Positions 37,253 through 49,894 of a stretch of DNA of 64,000 nt are shown here, in pieces. The notes under the pieces were generated by a model. The model did not search any database and was not told the DNA's origin. It was given only the letters and a program-made list of their open reading frames with translations. The translations under genes were made by a program, and so were the position numbers. Source of the DNA: Pomacea canaliculata (lineage: Eukaryota; Mollusca; Gastropoda; Architaenioglossa; Ampullariidae); NCBI RefSeq assembly GCF_003073045.1, contig NC_037598.1:8734342-8798341 (forward strand), read 5' to 3'. How positions within the stretch are numbered: position 1 is the stretch's first letter; every line of letters starts with the position of its first letter.

Positions 37253-37300
37253 GTAGTAGTAGTAATATGCACGTACCTATTACTTCCACTTCGCAAACAG
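35037..37300 (-). pseudogene. FTP-domain receptor paralogue E, decayed 3' half
   Basis: Contains exons equivalent to the end of B: a remnant of the last FTP exon (37300-37277, about 24 bp), EGF-like exon 37015-36914, stalk/transmembrane exon 36399-36237, juxtamembrane exon 35870-35719 and tail exon 35257-35037. Everything upstream (signal peptide, linkers, FTP domains) is missing; similarity breaks at 37300 next to a (CAA)n run. In the EGF exon the codon that is CAA in B is TAA, an in-frame stop just before the donor. The transmembrane, juxtamembrane and tail exons remain open, ending in DYVNARM and EEYEEMI. The locus shares its flanks with B, so it arose by partial duplication of the B region. 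It is the host's own gene family; a non-functional copy is the simplest reading. Confidence 0.85.
37213..37252. repeat. (CAA)n microsatellite at the truncation point of E
   Basis: About 13 CAA triplets followed by a short GTA run, immediately beside the exon remnant at 37277-37300. Confidence 0.95.
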
Positions 37301-38767
37301 TGTGTTTCCTCTTTTAAATTCAATTTTCACTCTTTCTGGGTTTACAATATAAAGTTTATGGGTTTTTTTTCATAAACCAAGTAATCAAACGTCTTTCAAA
37401 TATCCAAAAGACTTGTATCAGAACTCGTCCTTATTCAGCGTCCGATAATGGTTTGAGGTTGACAAAATGTTTCAAACTACTCACAGTAAAACTCCCTGTA
37501 TTTTTTCTCACACTTTGTGAGTCTCCATCATGTCCGCCGTGGAGCTAGGTGTGGCGGAGAAGGCAGTTTTGGGTAGAACTTGCTTAGCACACCCTCGTAG
37601 TCCCCCTGTTGAATACAGCCAAGACTCTTCTCCCTTGTAATCCTTTGTCATTAACAGGCCACTGGAGTGTAAGTTGAAAACATCCCTGGTCCTTGAGAGT
37701 CTTGGTTGGTAGTAACCTCTCCCTATTGATTGCTGAGCAATTTCTCCAATTAGTCTACTGTCATAAGATTCGTTTCATTTTCACTCACATTCAACTTTTC
37801 TTTCTTATAAATTTGCTTACAAACATTAATGCATTAATGTGAACACTCGGCTCCCTCCTAAACACTTAAGTCACAACAACACACGTCACCTTGGTAACCA
37901 ATCCGGGGCAGTAACTCCGGTCCCTGATAGATGATACCGGTGGCGATGGGGAGAATGATGTAAGGTGTGTGTAAGAGAGGTGATGTACAGAACAAAAGAA
38001 AGAAGACTATAAGATAGGAAAAAAGAGGTAGAGAGAACGAGGGTATTAAAAGAGATAACTTTGCTTGAAAATGAAAGAAACTTGCCTTACACAGTGCCGT
38101 TAGACTTTATTTCAGAAAAAGGTAAATTTTTTTTTATAATCGTGCTGTGTCAATCAAACTTCGTTTTTGATGATAACAAGACCGATCGTTATAAATGAAT
38201 GAGAAATGAAAAGTGTGTGTGTGTGTGTGTTTTAGTGCGCGCATGTTTATTCGTGCTTTAATGTAAAGTTTTTCGTTCTAGCAACATTCAATACACTTGT
38301 TTGTAACTAATTGTCAAGTTCTTTTTATTTCTTTAATTTTAAAACGGTCGTATGGACAGAAGGTTGATCTGAGGCGCACGGCTTATACAGGCAAAACCAA
38401 ACACATTTACAGACTTTGTCACATTTTGTAGACATAAAGTTAAACATCAACTGATTTTGCCAAAGTTTTGAAAAACACAAATAGTATAAAAAAATAGTAT
38501 AAAATAGTATAAAAAAATTTGGTGAATACAAAGTCTGAGATGTTATCAGTGGCAATATTTTTATGCAGAATTTTATCACGTTCATTGACGTAGGTATAAC
38601 CAAAGAAACTGTTTAAAGGTCATTTTAAAAAAACTGTTTACATTTAAATGAATATATTTTAGTGTAGAACATAAAATAGACACGCATATACTTTATATGT
38701 TACTTTAATCAATGAGGACGTTCAGATTGAAGTAATCGAAGCTTGAATACGACAATCTGAGATGAAC
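37301..38767. other. Unique intergenic sequence between E and the F block
   Basis: No similarity to the other cassettes noticed and no exon-like frames with splice context. A (GT)n run lies near 38214-38230. It separates the two duplicated blocks. Confidence 0.5.
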
Positions 38768-38910
38768 TGTATAGACGTGAGGATTGCTAGGGAATGTGGA
38801 TTGCGATAGTGACGTCATGACCAATCATCTTGCGATTTCAAGCAAACCGCTTGACGTTGGAGAAACAACAAACCAAGTGTCTAGCAGCAACACGTTCATT
38901 GACTGTAAGT
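38768..38910 (+). promoter_or_regulatory. Second copy of the CRE/CCAAT element
   Basis: Paralogue of 17580-17740. TGACGTCA at 38810-38817, CCAAT at 38821-38825 and the donor-like GACT/GTAAGTCT at 38905 are all kept, although the block has lost a short segment before the CRE. Confidence 0.35.
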
Positions 38911-39430
38911 CTGTAACAAGATAACTATGGAGAAAAGATGCATCTAGAGTTGGTGAAACAAGGATTGTGCAGCTTCCAGGCAGGTAATGACTTGGGGTCA
39001 TTGACCTCTTTTTTTTTGTCTCGCCTGATGTCTTCTTCTGTCACCGGATTTGATGTGCTTGGGGTCGATCCTGCCACTGTGTGTGATGCCTATATTCATA
39101 TCTGTGGAAGTTTTTTTTTTTGACAGGGAGAGGTCGACGTTGACTAGTAAAAATAATTGCTAATTGCATGGCTGTGAAGAGACTTACAAGACAAGAAGCC
39201 ATGTTTGTGTGTCGACCCTTAAGGCGGAGTTACTATCGGCTGATGGTAAAACAGATTAATTTATTTTACTGATGCCCTACGATCCATGGTTTAGACTTCT
39301 TTTCGTACATGTACATATTTTTCACTGCATGTGAAACATTTTTCCACGTTTGTCATTTAAGGTTTTACCTTAAGATACCCCGGTATCAACCCGATTCAAA
39401 ATTTCTGATGTAGAAAATCAGTTGAACAGG

Positions 39431-42400
39431 TTACATCATCTCTTCGTATTCTTCATTGTCAGACGAGCTCGAATCGGGGATGGTGGCAACGTGTCGGCGC
39501 GTGGGAAAAGGTTTGTAAGCATTTGCTTTCTTTTTTGGGAGGACGTCCTCCAGGCTCTGACTCATGCTGACGTTGATGTAGTCTGCAGATTTGTCATCAT
39601 CAGGGCCTTGTCCAGTTCCTGCTGCACTCTGAGCAAAACCTTACAGAGAAACCAGTCAATATTTCTTGAAATTGGTGTTCCTAAAAATACAAGAAACGAA
39701 TAAACTTAATAACTTTAAAGGACTTGAGTGATGCAAAATGTGAGATAAATATTTCCACAAACCGAGAAACACGCTTACAAGCATCATCATGCAATGAAGT
39801 AGGTCAACAACACAGATGTTGTAACTGTACAGGCATCCGTCCTGACGACCTCAGTCAATGGAAGAGCTATAATCTTGTTTATAGGGGGTAGTATAACAAA
39901 GATTAGCCCTTATGACTGAGTTTTACATAATGTCTTAGAGGATTTAAAGTCTAAACTTTATAGTTCTGTGTCAGAAAGATGCAATCAGGATAATGGATAA
40001 ATGCACGCGCACACGTATAATTTACAGGAAAAAACACAAGGAAAAATATCTTTATTCACAGTGTTTATATATGTTTTGTTTCTTTTATAATTCTAGTAGA
40101 TATAAGGAATCATGCCATCAACCGCTTTCAGAGAAATGAAAAAGGATGAACTTGGACTGGTGTTTTGGACTTTTACATCCCCGCACTTACCTGAACATTC
40201 AGCAGCGTCAGGTGGTGAAACCCGGGTATTCTCCCTGATCTTTGTCATGATGACGTCACCACCTTGTGATCTTGAGTCACATCCACGCTGGCGACCTTTA
40301 ACCCTCCTCAACCACCTGCAACATCACTGTTTATAGATGTACAATGCACATACAAGCGAGTTTTTAACAGGTCAAGGTAGATAATCCGTTTACTTTCTCT
40401 TTGTCACCCTTCTGACCAAAGTGGATTTCCTTTTTCCCCAAATTATTTCCCCTTCATTCGTCTTCGCAAAGTGTGTGAAATGGTTTGTAACAGATTTTTC
40501 TTTTGAGGATGGCTCTTTGGTTGCGTAGAAACTCACGTTACATCACAGACAATACGACCAAAGCCTGACTGTGTGCAACAGTACAAAAGTACAAAGTGTG
40601 AAAAGAAGGATGAAGAAAAGTTTGTTTTCCCTTTCCCTGTAAACTTACAGAACAAGAGCTGCACAGATTACAGTCACAACACAGCCGCACAAGAAAGATC
40701 CTGCGATTATAAGAGCCATTCTTGTGACGTCATGTGTCAAAGGTGCCGAACTTGTGACGTCTTGTGTCAAAGGTGCCGAACTTGTAACATCATGAGTCAA
40801 AGGTGCTGAACTTGTGACGTCATGAGTCAAAGGTGCCGAACTTGTAACGTCATGAGTCAAAGGTGCCGAACTTGTGACGTCATGAGTCAACGGTGCCGAA
40901 CTTGTGACGTCACGAGTCAACGGTGCCGAACTTGTGACGTCATGAGTCAAAGGTGCCGAACTTGGGATGTCAGGTGTCAAAGGTGCCAAACTTGTGATAT
41001 CAACAGTCGAAGGCAAAGATTTTCTGGCTGCAAGAAACATCCCGGGCAGAAAATTCATTGAAGTACTTTAATAATTATAAAATTACTTTTATACTGGAAA
41101 TATAATTATATGATGGAAAACAGTTACAAACACACTTAGACTATTCAAGCCCTCAAAAAATCTCGTTAAAGGTAGTCTAGAAATTTAAACAGGAGCTTGG
41201 ACAGGAGTATTTTCATATTTATTCATTCTTTTAAAATGGAAAGCTATAACAATGTATGAAAAGATCGAAATATTTATGTAAAGCTAATATAAAGATGCTT
41301 ATGATTAATGGATGCACCATATTAGTCCCTTAAAATAAATATCAGATCTGTATTCAGGGGCCAATTTTTTTTAAATCTGATGTCCTCCAGCCGTCTCTTC
41401 ATCGCTCGACAGTTTCAGCAGTGTTGTCCATAGGAATGGAAACGTCCCATGCGATGGGATGGGATGGGACAGCACACATTTGTATTTCCCATGGTAGTCG
41501 ATACTTGATATTGTAAAATAAATTTACGATGAAATTTGCATTGTCAGACTTTTTAAGCACAGGAAAAATACTTTTTTATTCCAGTTTCATTATGCCATGA
41601 CTTTGTTAACATGTGTGCAATGCGCAGTGTTGTCCATAGGAATGTTATTACCATGGGAATCCCATGGGAAACGTCCCATGGGATTGGATGGGATCGGACA
41701 GGCATAAATTGCCATGGGATGGGATGGGATAGAAAAATATGTCCCATGGACAACCCTGAGTTTCAGGGTCGTTTGAGATATATGTTTCTCGATATGTGTA
41801 GAATCAAAGTCACACTGCCTTACACAGCGACCTTAGTCCTTGCACAGGTATTCGCAACAAGAACGTAGGTTCCATCGTCAGACACCATCTCCAAAAAAAG
41901 TTCGAGTGTCTTTTGCTCTGAGAAACGACTCAAAGCGCCTTATTTCTGAAATTTATTTATTTATCATTTTCGAAATTCAGTGACAAGTTCTCGAAAATTC
42001 TAAATTTCCGACAAGAAACAACCATCTAAACAACGCTAACAAACGCAACTGCAGAAAAAGGATTCCTTACATAATTATTTATGGAAATCGAATAAAATGT
42101 TAAACACCCTTTGTAACACTGCCTTACACACCGACCTGAGTGCTCGCACTTGGTAACACAGCTCTACAAACGATTCCTGTGAGTTCAGAGATGAAAGAAA
42201 GCTCACCCTGAGGGCAGGTTCCATCGACAGGACTGCAGGTCTGGTTTTTCTCGCATACTTGTGGGCAGACCCTCTCACAGTCAGTTCCAAAATAACCAGG
42301 CCCACAAACTGTTGACATGAGCAGTTTCGATTTAAGAAATAATTTTTCCATTGAGCTTTTGCTCTTATTTAAATAGTTAGTGATGCATTGGCTTAAAACT

Positions 42401-45400
42401 GTTCGTCACACACTGCTGCAGTCAAACATCTTTAATAACATTTATAAGAGGTCTTGAAATTAACAAAATGAGTACCTTTCACACAAGTGACTATTTAAAA
42501 TAAACATGACTAACATTCAAACATTGTAGTAACAATTACCAAATGTATAATCTTTAACGTATATACTAGAAAATCTGCTAGAAATAACTACTTAGTACAA
42601 AATTACACTAAATATATAATTATGTCATCCTCATTTATTTTTAAAGCCAGTATTTAATTACATCTGGAATTTTGAGTTTGAGTGTTGGTCGTCTATAGTG
42701 TACCTAAGAGGAATCAATATTTCTTAGCAGCTCTCAAAATATTTAGAGATTGACCTTTGACCTAGGATCTGCCTGGTGTTTTATTCAAAGACCTAAAATT
42801 TGAGACAACCTTCAATAGCCTGAGGCCTGTAATTACCTCGACGAGCTGAATTCTAAACTTTACATTTTTTATAAGGTTTCTTGTACATTATACCTGAGAT
42901 TTTTATTTATGGTCAGAATCAGAATATTTTTAAAATTTTAAATAAATACATTTCAAAAGACGAAATTCGGATCAGTTCTTGAGTGAAAACAACCAGACAA
43001 GTGCATTTGTATTTTTATATATATATAGTGGGGTCAGACATTGCAATAACACGGGTGCGTGGCATTACACTCCCATTTAGACGATCACACACTCGTTTTC
43101 AACTAATAATTAAAATAATATCTATTAGCGCTCTCATTTTCGATCACGATCACCAATATTTTCAGAATAATATTAATGCGTATGCTATATGTATGAGCCA
43201 AACACTTTACATATGTAAATTAACGTGCACGTACCTATTACTTCCACTTCACAAACAGTTAGAAAGTAGTCCCCTGTCGTCACGTGATCGGCTTTGGACA
43301 GTCTAAAGGTTTGCCCAGTCAGCGGGGTACCACAGGTAATTCTTGAGGGGTTAGCAACCGGACGTTGAAATCTGTGACAAAACTGTCCATCCACGCTCAC
43401 CTTCACTCCATCACTGCGTTGAGGCTCTGGTGGAATAACAGGAGAAAGTCAAGAGTATGCTGAATAGTTCTGGATCCTCTACTCTTTCCTAAGTTATTTT
43501 GCAGATGTTTTAAATTTACTGTTCAGGATATGAACGTAGTTATAGTTTATAAAATGCATTGATATAGGTGCTTTTCCATTAATTAGTTTATAATTGACAT
43601 AATATTCCCTACTTTCCAATTATGTTTATTAATCTGATAATAAATCTCGTTTTACCTAAAAGCAGAAAGTAGGGTATTGTGTAACATTATTGAACATTGT
43701 GCAGTATTCCAAGAGAGAAAACATTTATGGAATTCTTAAATATCCACTTCATTAGTGAAAGATCAGAAACGTTTTACTCAGAGGCAGCATTTGAGAAAAC
43801 TTACAAACCTATAAACAATAGTAAACTGTTAATATGTAACAAGGACTTTTCCTCCGTCTTGGAAAGCGTCTTCTTCCCTGGCTACAATACTGTGAGGAAT
43901 ATTGCATGGAGCATTCCTTAATTTATTGTATTCGTATATTACAGATCTTTATTTGCGATTAATGTAGCAGTTCCTTTTACTTCAGCTGTGTAATTATCAC
44001 CGTTCGAAAAGAATGAAGTGTGTATATTTTGGGATGGAGCTGCTGAAGCAGACTGATAAAGAGATACGATAGCCTTTTGTTGACATCCAGCTTGGTCAAC
44101 AGACAGCATCAATCTTTTATCTTATATTTATGTACGTTTATACCTTAAGAATTTGCATAACTCATCCGCCTTTTCTTGTATGTGCGCTCAGTCTATGTGA
44201 GCCTCTCTTTTCTTTACATATTTATGTACTTAATGGGAAGTAAGTTATATAGAGATCAAGAGAACAAGTGAAAATATTCTCGCAAATAGGTGTTATTTTT
44301 GTTATTAGTCTTAGCAATCATCTTATTTATACTGTGTCCTTTCATATCTCCCCACATATAAACAGATAGATAGTGTCCATATGTGTAGTCGTTTATATGT
44401 GTCTGTTTGCGTAAATGAAGAGTCGAAGCAGCCTGGGACAGATATACCTACGTGAATCTCTCCAGTAGATGGCGATGCTGGCAATGGTGTATGGCTGACC
44501 CAGGTCGACCTCCCAGTAAGGTTCACGGTCAACTGCCTCAGTGTGTATACAGTTGGGACTGTCTGGGAATTGGTTAATAGGTCTGAAGGCGGTGTTTCTG
44601 TTGCCATTGACAGCGAGACAAGCGGGACCTGAGACCTCGTTATGGGGTTCATCGGTGTACATAGAACTCATTTTTGCCGGCTTGCCCAGTGCTACATTTA
44701 CTGCAACCATATAGATAGGAGAAGGTGTTGACTGATTTTCCGAAAACAGCAACATAATTAATAGCAAATGGCATACAATGTCATAAAAATCTGTAATAGC
44801 ACACATAAAGCAGTTCCGAATAAAGGTGCATATTTAAAGTCATAAATATTGTTTCCTAACTTTAGAGTATACTACAATGTGCAGTAAGGTCCATTCTGAA
44901 AATAGACGAGCTCCCATTACCTCGTACTAAATCTTCATCTCTCTGTTTATTCAGAAAATTAAAGTGTTCACTACACGAGGCTGAGAGTGTACAGGGCAGT
45001 AGTTAAAGTTTGGAGTGGGGTCATGTGACCACTGTGACTTACCTGACAGACATCATAAAAATAAGAAGACATGAACTGACACTTACCTTTTCGTGGGGAA
45101 ATGGATTTGAGATCTTGGTTGCTGAAGTCGCAAACACCATAAGCAGAGCATGCACAGCTTAGACCTGCAATCCAAACTGTCTTTTTTAATTTTAGAAAAT
45201 CGAGGTAATATTTATCAGTATTGCACTATCTGACAGTCTGTTGCTAATATCTTGCAGTTATTTGCTATGCTTACCTTCAGATCAAGGTCTACAGGCTTTA
45301 TGTGAGCATCTCAGAAACGATTGTTCGTTTAGCGAAACAATATCTGGACTCTCTTAAGATTCTGATTGAGGTGGTGGCCATCTAGTGTACTTCACCAATC

Positions 45401-48400
45401 TATCAAGATGTGTTCTAAACCTGTCTAAAGGTCATCGCTACAGTAATAAAAGCTGATGTTCTTCACCACTACACTAGCGAACGTTTTGTAGAGCAACTGT
45501 GTTTCTCCATTGCTGAGTAAATGGGATCGCACTCATCGCAAACGGCTTATTTCATATTGTAAATATCTACTCTATCATGTACAGAAAGAGGCTTTATGTA
45601 GAAAATGTGCAGATTTTTTTTACAAAATTGTGAAGAGCATCGTGCAAATGATAGAATCCATTCGTGCATGTGGTTGAGTGAAAGATAACTCGAAAAAGAG
45701 AAAGTCTTCTTTTTGATGGTAGTTTGAATGATTTAGTAGCCAAACTTCATTATTAGTATTTAAATATGTTTTTTTTTTGTTGATCATTCTATGGTAAATC
45801 TCTGTTTTCTTACCCCACACTTCAACTTCGCAAACAGTGAGATAATAATCTGACGTGTAGTCGGTTTTTGACAGTCTGACTGTCTGTCCAGTCAGAGGTG
45901 TACGACAAGAAAATGATGATGGGTTAGAAGCTGTGTTCTGGAAGACATGACAAAGTTGTCCATCAACTGTCACCTTGACTCCTTTACTGCGTTCAAGATC
46001 TAACGGATTCAAAAAGGAAAAATTAAAAATGTGTAAAAAGCGCAGTCAAATAATACTGTTTTAAAAATACTTCTAGCCAAATGTGCCTTTATTTTGTTCT
46101 GAGTTTACTCTTATTAACTGAGCAAATCACTGATAGGAAATTTTAAAATAAGTTTTGTAAAACAGTTTTAATATAATTTAAAGTCATGATATTAATTTAC
46201 AAAGCTAAATGTGGAATAATCCTGTGGGAAAATAGTAAAGATAAAATAGACAGTAAATAAATGGACAAGGGATTGAAAAGATATCTACATGCATTGTTCC
46301 AGTAGATGGTAATGCTAACAATAGCATAACGTTGACCCAGGTTGACCTCCCAGTTGGGGTTCCGGTCGTTGTTCCCAGTGTGAATACAGTTGGGGCTGTC
46401 TGGAAACTTGTTAAGAGTCCTGAAGTTGGTGTTTGTGTTGCCATTGACAGCGAGACAGGCGGGACCAGAGACCTGCTTAGTTCGTGTGTTCACATAGTAG
46501 GAACTCATTGTTGCTGTCTTTCCAAATGCTACATTTTCTGTCCCCAAGTGCAAAATAAATTACAATATGTTTCTTTCGGAAAATCACAATGTCTCACCCA
46601 AAAGCCTCTTTATGTTTGAAACGGGAATTTTACTCCGGAAAAAATTGCAAAGTACATTAATAAATAAGATATTAATTTATGAGTATTAGACTAGTAGTTT
46701 AATCTATAACACCCAATTGCTGTGAAGATAAAAATATTTGGCATTAGTTGGTTGAAGAGACACAACTAAGTGATCCCAATTATACGTGTAGCCTGATTTA
46801 CATAAGTTACACTTTTTAGATAGAGAATTAATTCGTAGAATCCTTTGTCGTATCTTGCGTTTGGGTTTAAAAAGTGTCTTTAAGCGAACGTGTAAAATGT
46901 ATATCCAGAAGAAATGATATTTTATAGAAGTCATACAATAAAGTCTGTATCTTACTCTCCCTCACAATTATCCCCCCTGTTCCAATATTTTTGTCTTTTA
47001 CTCTTGTCTCCGTCAATATTTAAAGAGTGCGTCGATTAAAATTATTTCGTAATTGTAAAATATTAAATCATACATTAATTAATTGTGGTGAACAAAAGGT
47101 AAAAAAGCTGTAACATACGTTGATTAAGGAGACTGGACCGTGAAACGTTTCTGAACTCACAGGAGCCAAACATCGCGCATGAACAGGTACTGAGATCTGA
47201 AATAAAGATATTTAATTTGTCTACAAATGATTTTATTCTGCAAGATTAAGTGTTTTCGTGGTCTCACAGACCTGCATATGTCAAACATGGGTCAACAAAA
47301 GGAAAACGAGAAAAAAAGATGAACTACGTGGATTATCCCCAAGTTAGTTCTTGTAATATTTTACATGCGTGTGGTTTCTACTTAGTCTCTAGTCGAGCAC
47401 AAAATAATAGTCTTCGAAAGAGATGATGAGTCAGAATTAGAAGAAACAGAATGACAATGATATGTTTTTATTTACTATGATAGTAAAGTAAGCAAGCACA
47501 CATGCTTCCCTCTAGTTTAGCCCTTTACAGGCTAACAATAAAGTCACTAAATTAATATAAAATATAGGATAGCATCAATTGTTGTATTAACACATGTACA
47601 TGATGTCTTGGAGTCAGGAAGTATCTGAAATGGCTTAGCGCTTTGAATCTGTAAGCACATCCTGCTTCATGGTGATGGATGAAAAGCCTTAGCAAAAAAT
47701 AATACTTGTTGTGTAGTTTAGCAGTTTCTGTCGAAAGCAGATTTTATAATTCATTTGCTGAAGATGAGGAGAAAGGCATTATAACACGTTCCCTGAGTAT
47801 TTCAGGTTGAATTCAAATAAATCAATGAAAGTTTCACAGACTCTTAGATATTACCATTCACCATAACTTGTTATGTTTCTACTCTATCTCTGCCACAAGT
47901 AAAACTATTTCCAACAAAAAATTAGCAGCTATCTCGAATCAAACAGTTCTTAGATCCTCAAACTAGAAAACTCTTCTGTATATATACAACATCTATACAC
48001 ATCTCTATACATCCCATATGGAGTCAGTCCTTCCTGCTGCCTCCACCCTCTGACACTTCGCTAGGGTTGCTAGACATGGAGGGACACAAATGCCTCAGTT
48101 TTGGTGATGTGCGAATCGTCTGCAATCATTGCTATGGGATATTTGAAGGGGGTATCATTCATGTTGATGAAATAAATAAAAGAGGTGCTAGGATTGAGCC
48201 TGTGGAACACCAAAATAATGCTTTCACGAGATCAGAAATTTGTTTGTAAACATCGTTTCTCAGAATAAGATTATCGAGAAAAAAGTTAGGCTTTTATTAA
48301 TACAGAGATGGTACAGTTAGGCCAGGTTTTCTGCAATGGCTGGCGCTGAGAGTTTTGAGATTTTCTGTCGATGTTTTCGGGCCCTCTTGTGTTATTTAAA

Positions 48401-49838
48401 TGTTAGGTATGTGGTGATAGCTGTGATACAATTACATATACTCATTGGAGAAATGTGGCTTTGAGTTGCAGAAGGTGTAGCAGAGAAGTGACTGCTGCTC
48501 TCTAAGGTATGGGGTGTATTCCATGTCTCGTCCATCCTCTCTTGGTCTGTCATGGCATCGCACGGAACTTGATTTGAGGCGAGTTGCATGTTTTTATTGA
48601 AACGAACGATGCAGAACGATACGTGTGAGAGAAAGATGCAGGGCAGGATGGCAGATAGCAGGACCCTCGCTGTGGGTAAACAGCGTTGACAGCAAGAAAG
48701 ATACTGTACCACGACTGCATGCCGAGGATGTCATGTCACTGACTGACTGACTGACCAACCCCTTCTACATATCTTGAATTCAGCGTCCCTGACACCGGGG
48801 TGAGTATTGTGCTGAATACACAGGACGCACAAGAACTTTCAGAAAACTCTTTTCACACATTTTTCATGCCTGTGTACTTACTAAACTGTCTACAGTGTGA
48901 GTCGTACGGAAATAAAAACCTACATGAGCACCAGCTAGAGTTATTTTACTAGAGGTTCAACTACATATCATAATATTATTATATTATTATGACTGTTAAA
49001 TTATGGTCATATGTTTGTTTTATGTCGTAAAACATTGTATTTTATGTGTTATGTATCTGTGAGACAAAAGAAATATTACACAAATCACAAAAACTACATA
49101 TTTCTTGAAATTGAACTATACATCTGAACTATCTATGCATGCAAAGTTGTATCAAACACTCAAGAAATATTTAACAGGTTTATCACCAGACTTAAACATG
49201 TAGGACAGGGGTCTCAAACTCGCGGCCCGCGGGACAAAAGTTTGCGGCCCCCACCTCAATATCAAAGTTTCATGTTAGTGCGGCCCGAGTTTGATACTGT
49301 TATATCTTCTCCTCTCTCGCTCCTTAGTCTGCAACTTCCAGTTTCTGTCAACTGTCCTCTGGATGGACCGGGCGGGTGGCCATAAATCTTGACCAGTGAC
49401 ACTGCTGTATTATTATTATATTTTCATTTTCAATTTATTTATTACTGATTGATTTATTTTTTCTTATGAATTTGTTAATTTATTTTTATTTTTTAACACA
49501 CAAATAAGATGAAAAAATAAGACATTTGATAACATTGGAATGTTTTTGTAAGAGCTTTTCTTGTGGAAAACCTGATGGGGCCCAGCCTCATCCAGACTCT
49601 GCCTCCAGTGGCCCCCAGGTAAATTGAGTTTGAGACCCCTGATGTAGGATTTCAACCCACGATTTTAGTAACACGTGACTGATCCCTGGTAAAAAGAAAG
49701 AAAAAAAAAGAAAAAAATCATAACTGTTGGTAACAACGTATCTTGTGAATCATCTAAACTCTTACCTGCATTGGAAGCAGAACTCATTAGCAGAAGAAGC
49801 CAGAGCCAGGGACAAAGACAGGGATCTGCCATCCTCAT
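39431..49838 (-). CDS. FTP-domain receptor paralogue F, complete, longest stalk
   Basis: Eleven coding exons: 49838-49766, 47196-47119, 46537-46289, 45999-45814, 45164-45087, 44700-44452, 43426-43235, 42308-42207, 41027-40649, 40315-40191, 39639-39431; 1,920 nt, 639 aa, in frame. Signal peptide MRMADPCLCPWLWLLLM and onward; Cys linkers at 25-50 and 196-221; FTP domains at 51-195 and 222-368; EGF-like exon 369-402; a 126-codon exon with about nine TSSAPLTHDV-type repeats leading into the transmembrane helix; basic WLRRVKGRQRGCD; and a tail with SADYINVSM and terminal EEYEEMM. It is the segmental duplicate of C and shares introns and flanks with it. Differences from C are the expanded stalk, larger introns from later insertions (near 41.1-42.0 and 48.2-48.8 kb), the hAT MITE in intron-1/upstream sequence, and loss of the TATA part of the promoter. 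Likely role: cell-surface lectin-like receptor (inference). Confidence 0.85.
40726..40995 (+). repeat. 30-bp coding minisatellite in the stalk exon of F
   Basis: Nine 30-bp units plus a degenerate tenth. On the minus strand each encodes a decapeptide of the TSSAPLTHDV type. On the plus strand several units carry TGACGTCATGAGTCA, a CRE octamer abutting an AP-1 heptamer. C has a single equivalent unit. Confidence 0.92.
41422..41756. repeat. Fold-back element, CCATGGGATGGGA-rich, in an intron of F
   Basis: The unit at 41628-41756 starts TGTTGTCCATAGGA and ends TCCCATGGACAAC, near-perfect inverted ends, with an interior of GGGAT and CCATGGGA repeats. A partial copy with the same start lies at 41422-41475. 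The matching intron of C (19910-20221) lacks it, so it inserted after the C/F split. Probably a small MITE-like element; family unknown. Confidence 0.55.
48157..48834. mobile_element. About 0.68-kb insertion in intron 1 of F
   Basis: The flanks (CAATCATT...CATTCAT and ACTTTCAGAAAACTC) are adjacent in C near 26080-26100 but separated here. The insert has no clear inverted ends. A short plus-strand frame reading EINKRGARIEPVEHQNNAF faintly recalls LINE-derived coding sequence. Family not established. Confidence 0.45.
49206..49641. mobile_element. hAT-type MITE with 8-bp target duplication
   Basis: 436 bp with perfect 16-bp terminal inverted repeats, CAGGGGTCTCAAACTC and GAGTTTGAGACCCCTG, flanked on both sides by ATGTAGGA (49198-49205 and 49642-49649). 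An 8-bp duplication and CAG-type ends mark the hAT superfamily. There is no transposase frame, so it is non-autonomous. The interior has GCGGCCCGCGGG-like blocks. The paralogous site in C (about 26450-26465) is empty. Confidence 0.9.
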
Positions 49839-49894
49839 CTCTCCCTGGACAACTGTCCACTTCAACAAGATTCTGATGAATAGAACTGAGCTCA

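Noticed and set aside
40726-41020. CRISPR-like array
   Set aside because: Units are contiguous 30-bp repeats without spacers and lie inside an open exon of a eukaryotic receptor.
444-49838. Fucose-binding motif of F-type lectins in the FTP domains
   Set aside because: The canonical His plus RxD plus Arg/Lys arrangement was not found; the RLSKxD segment does not fit it, so sugar specificity is not claimed.
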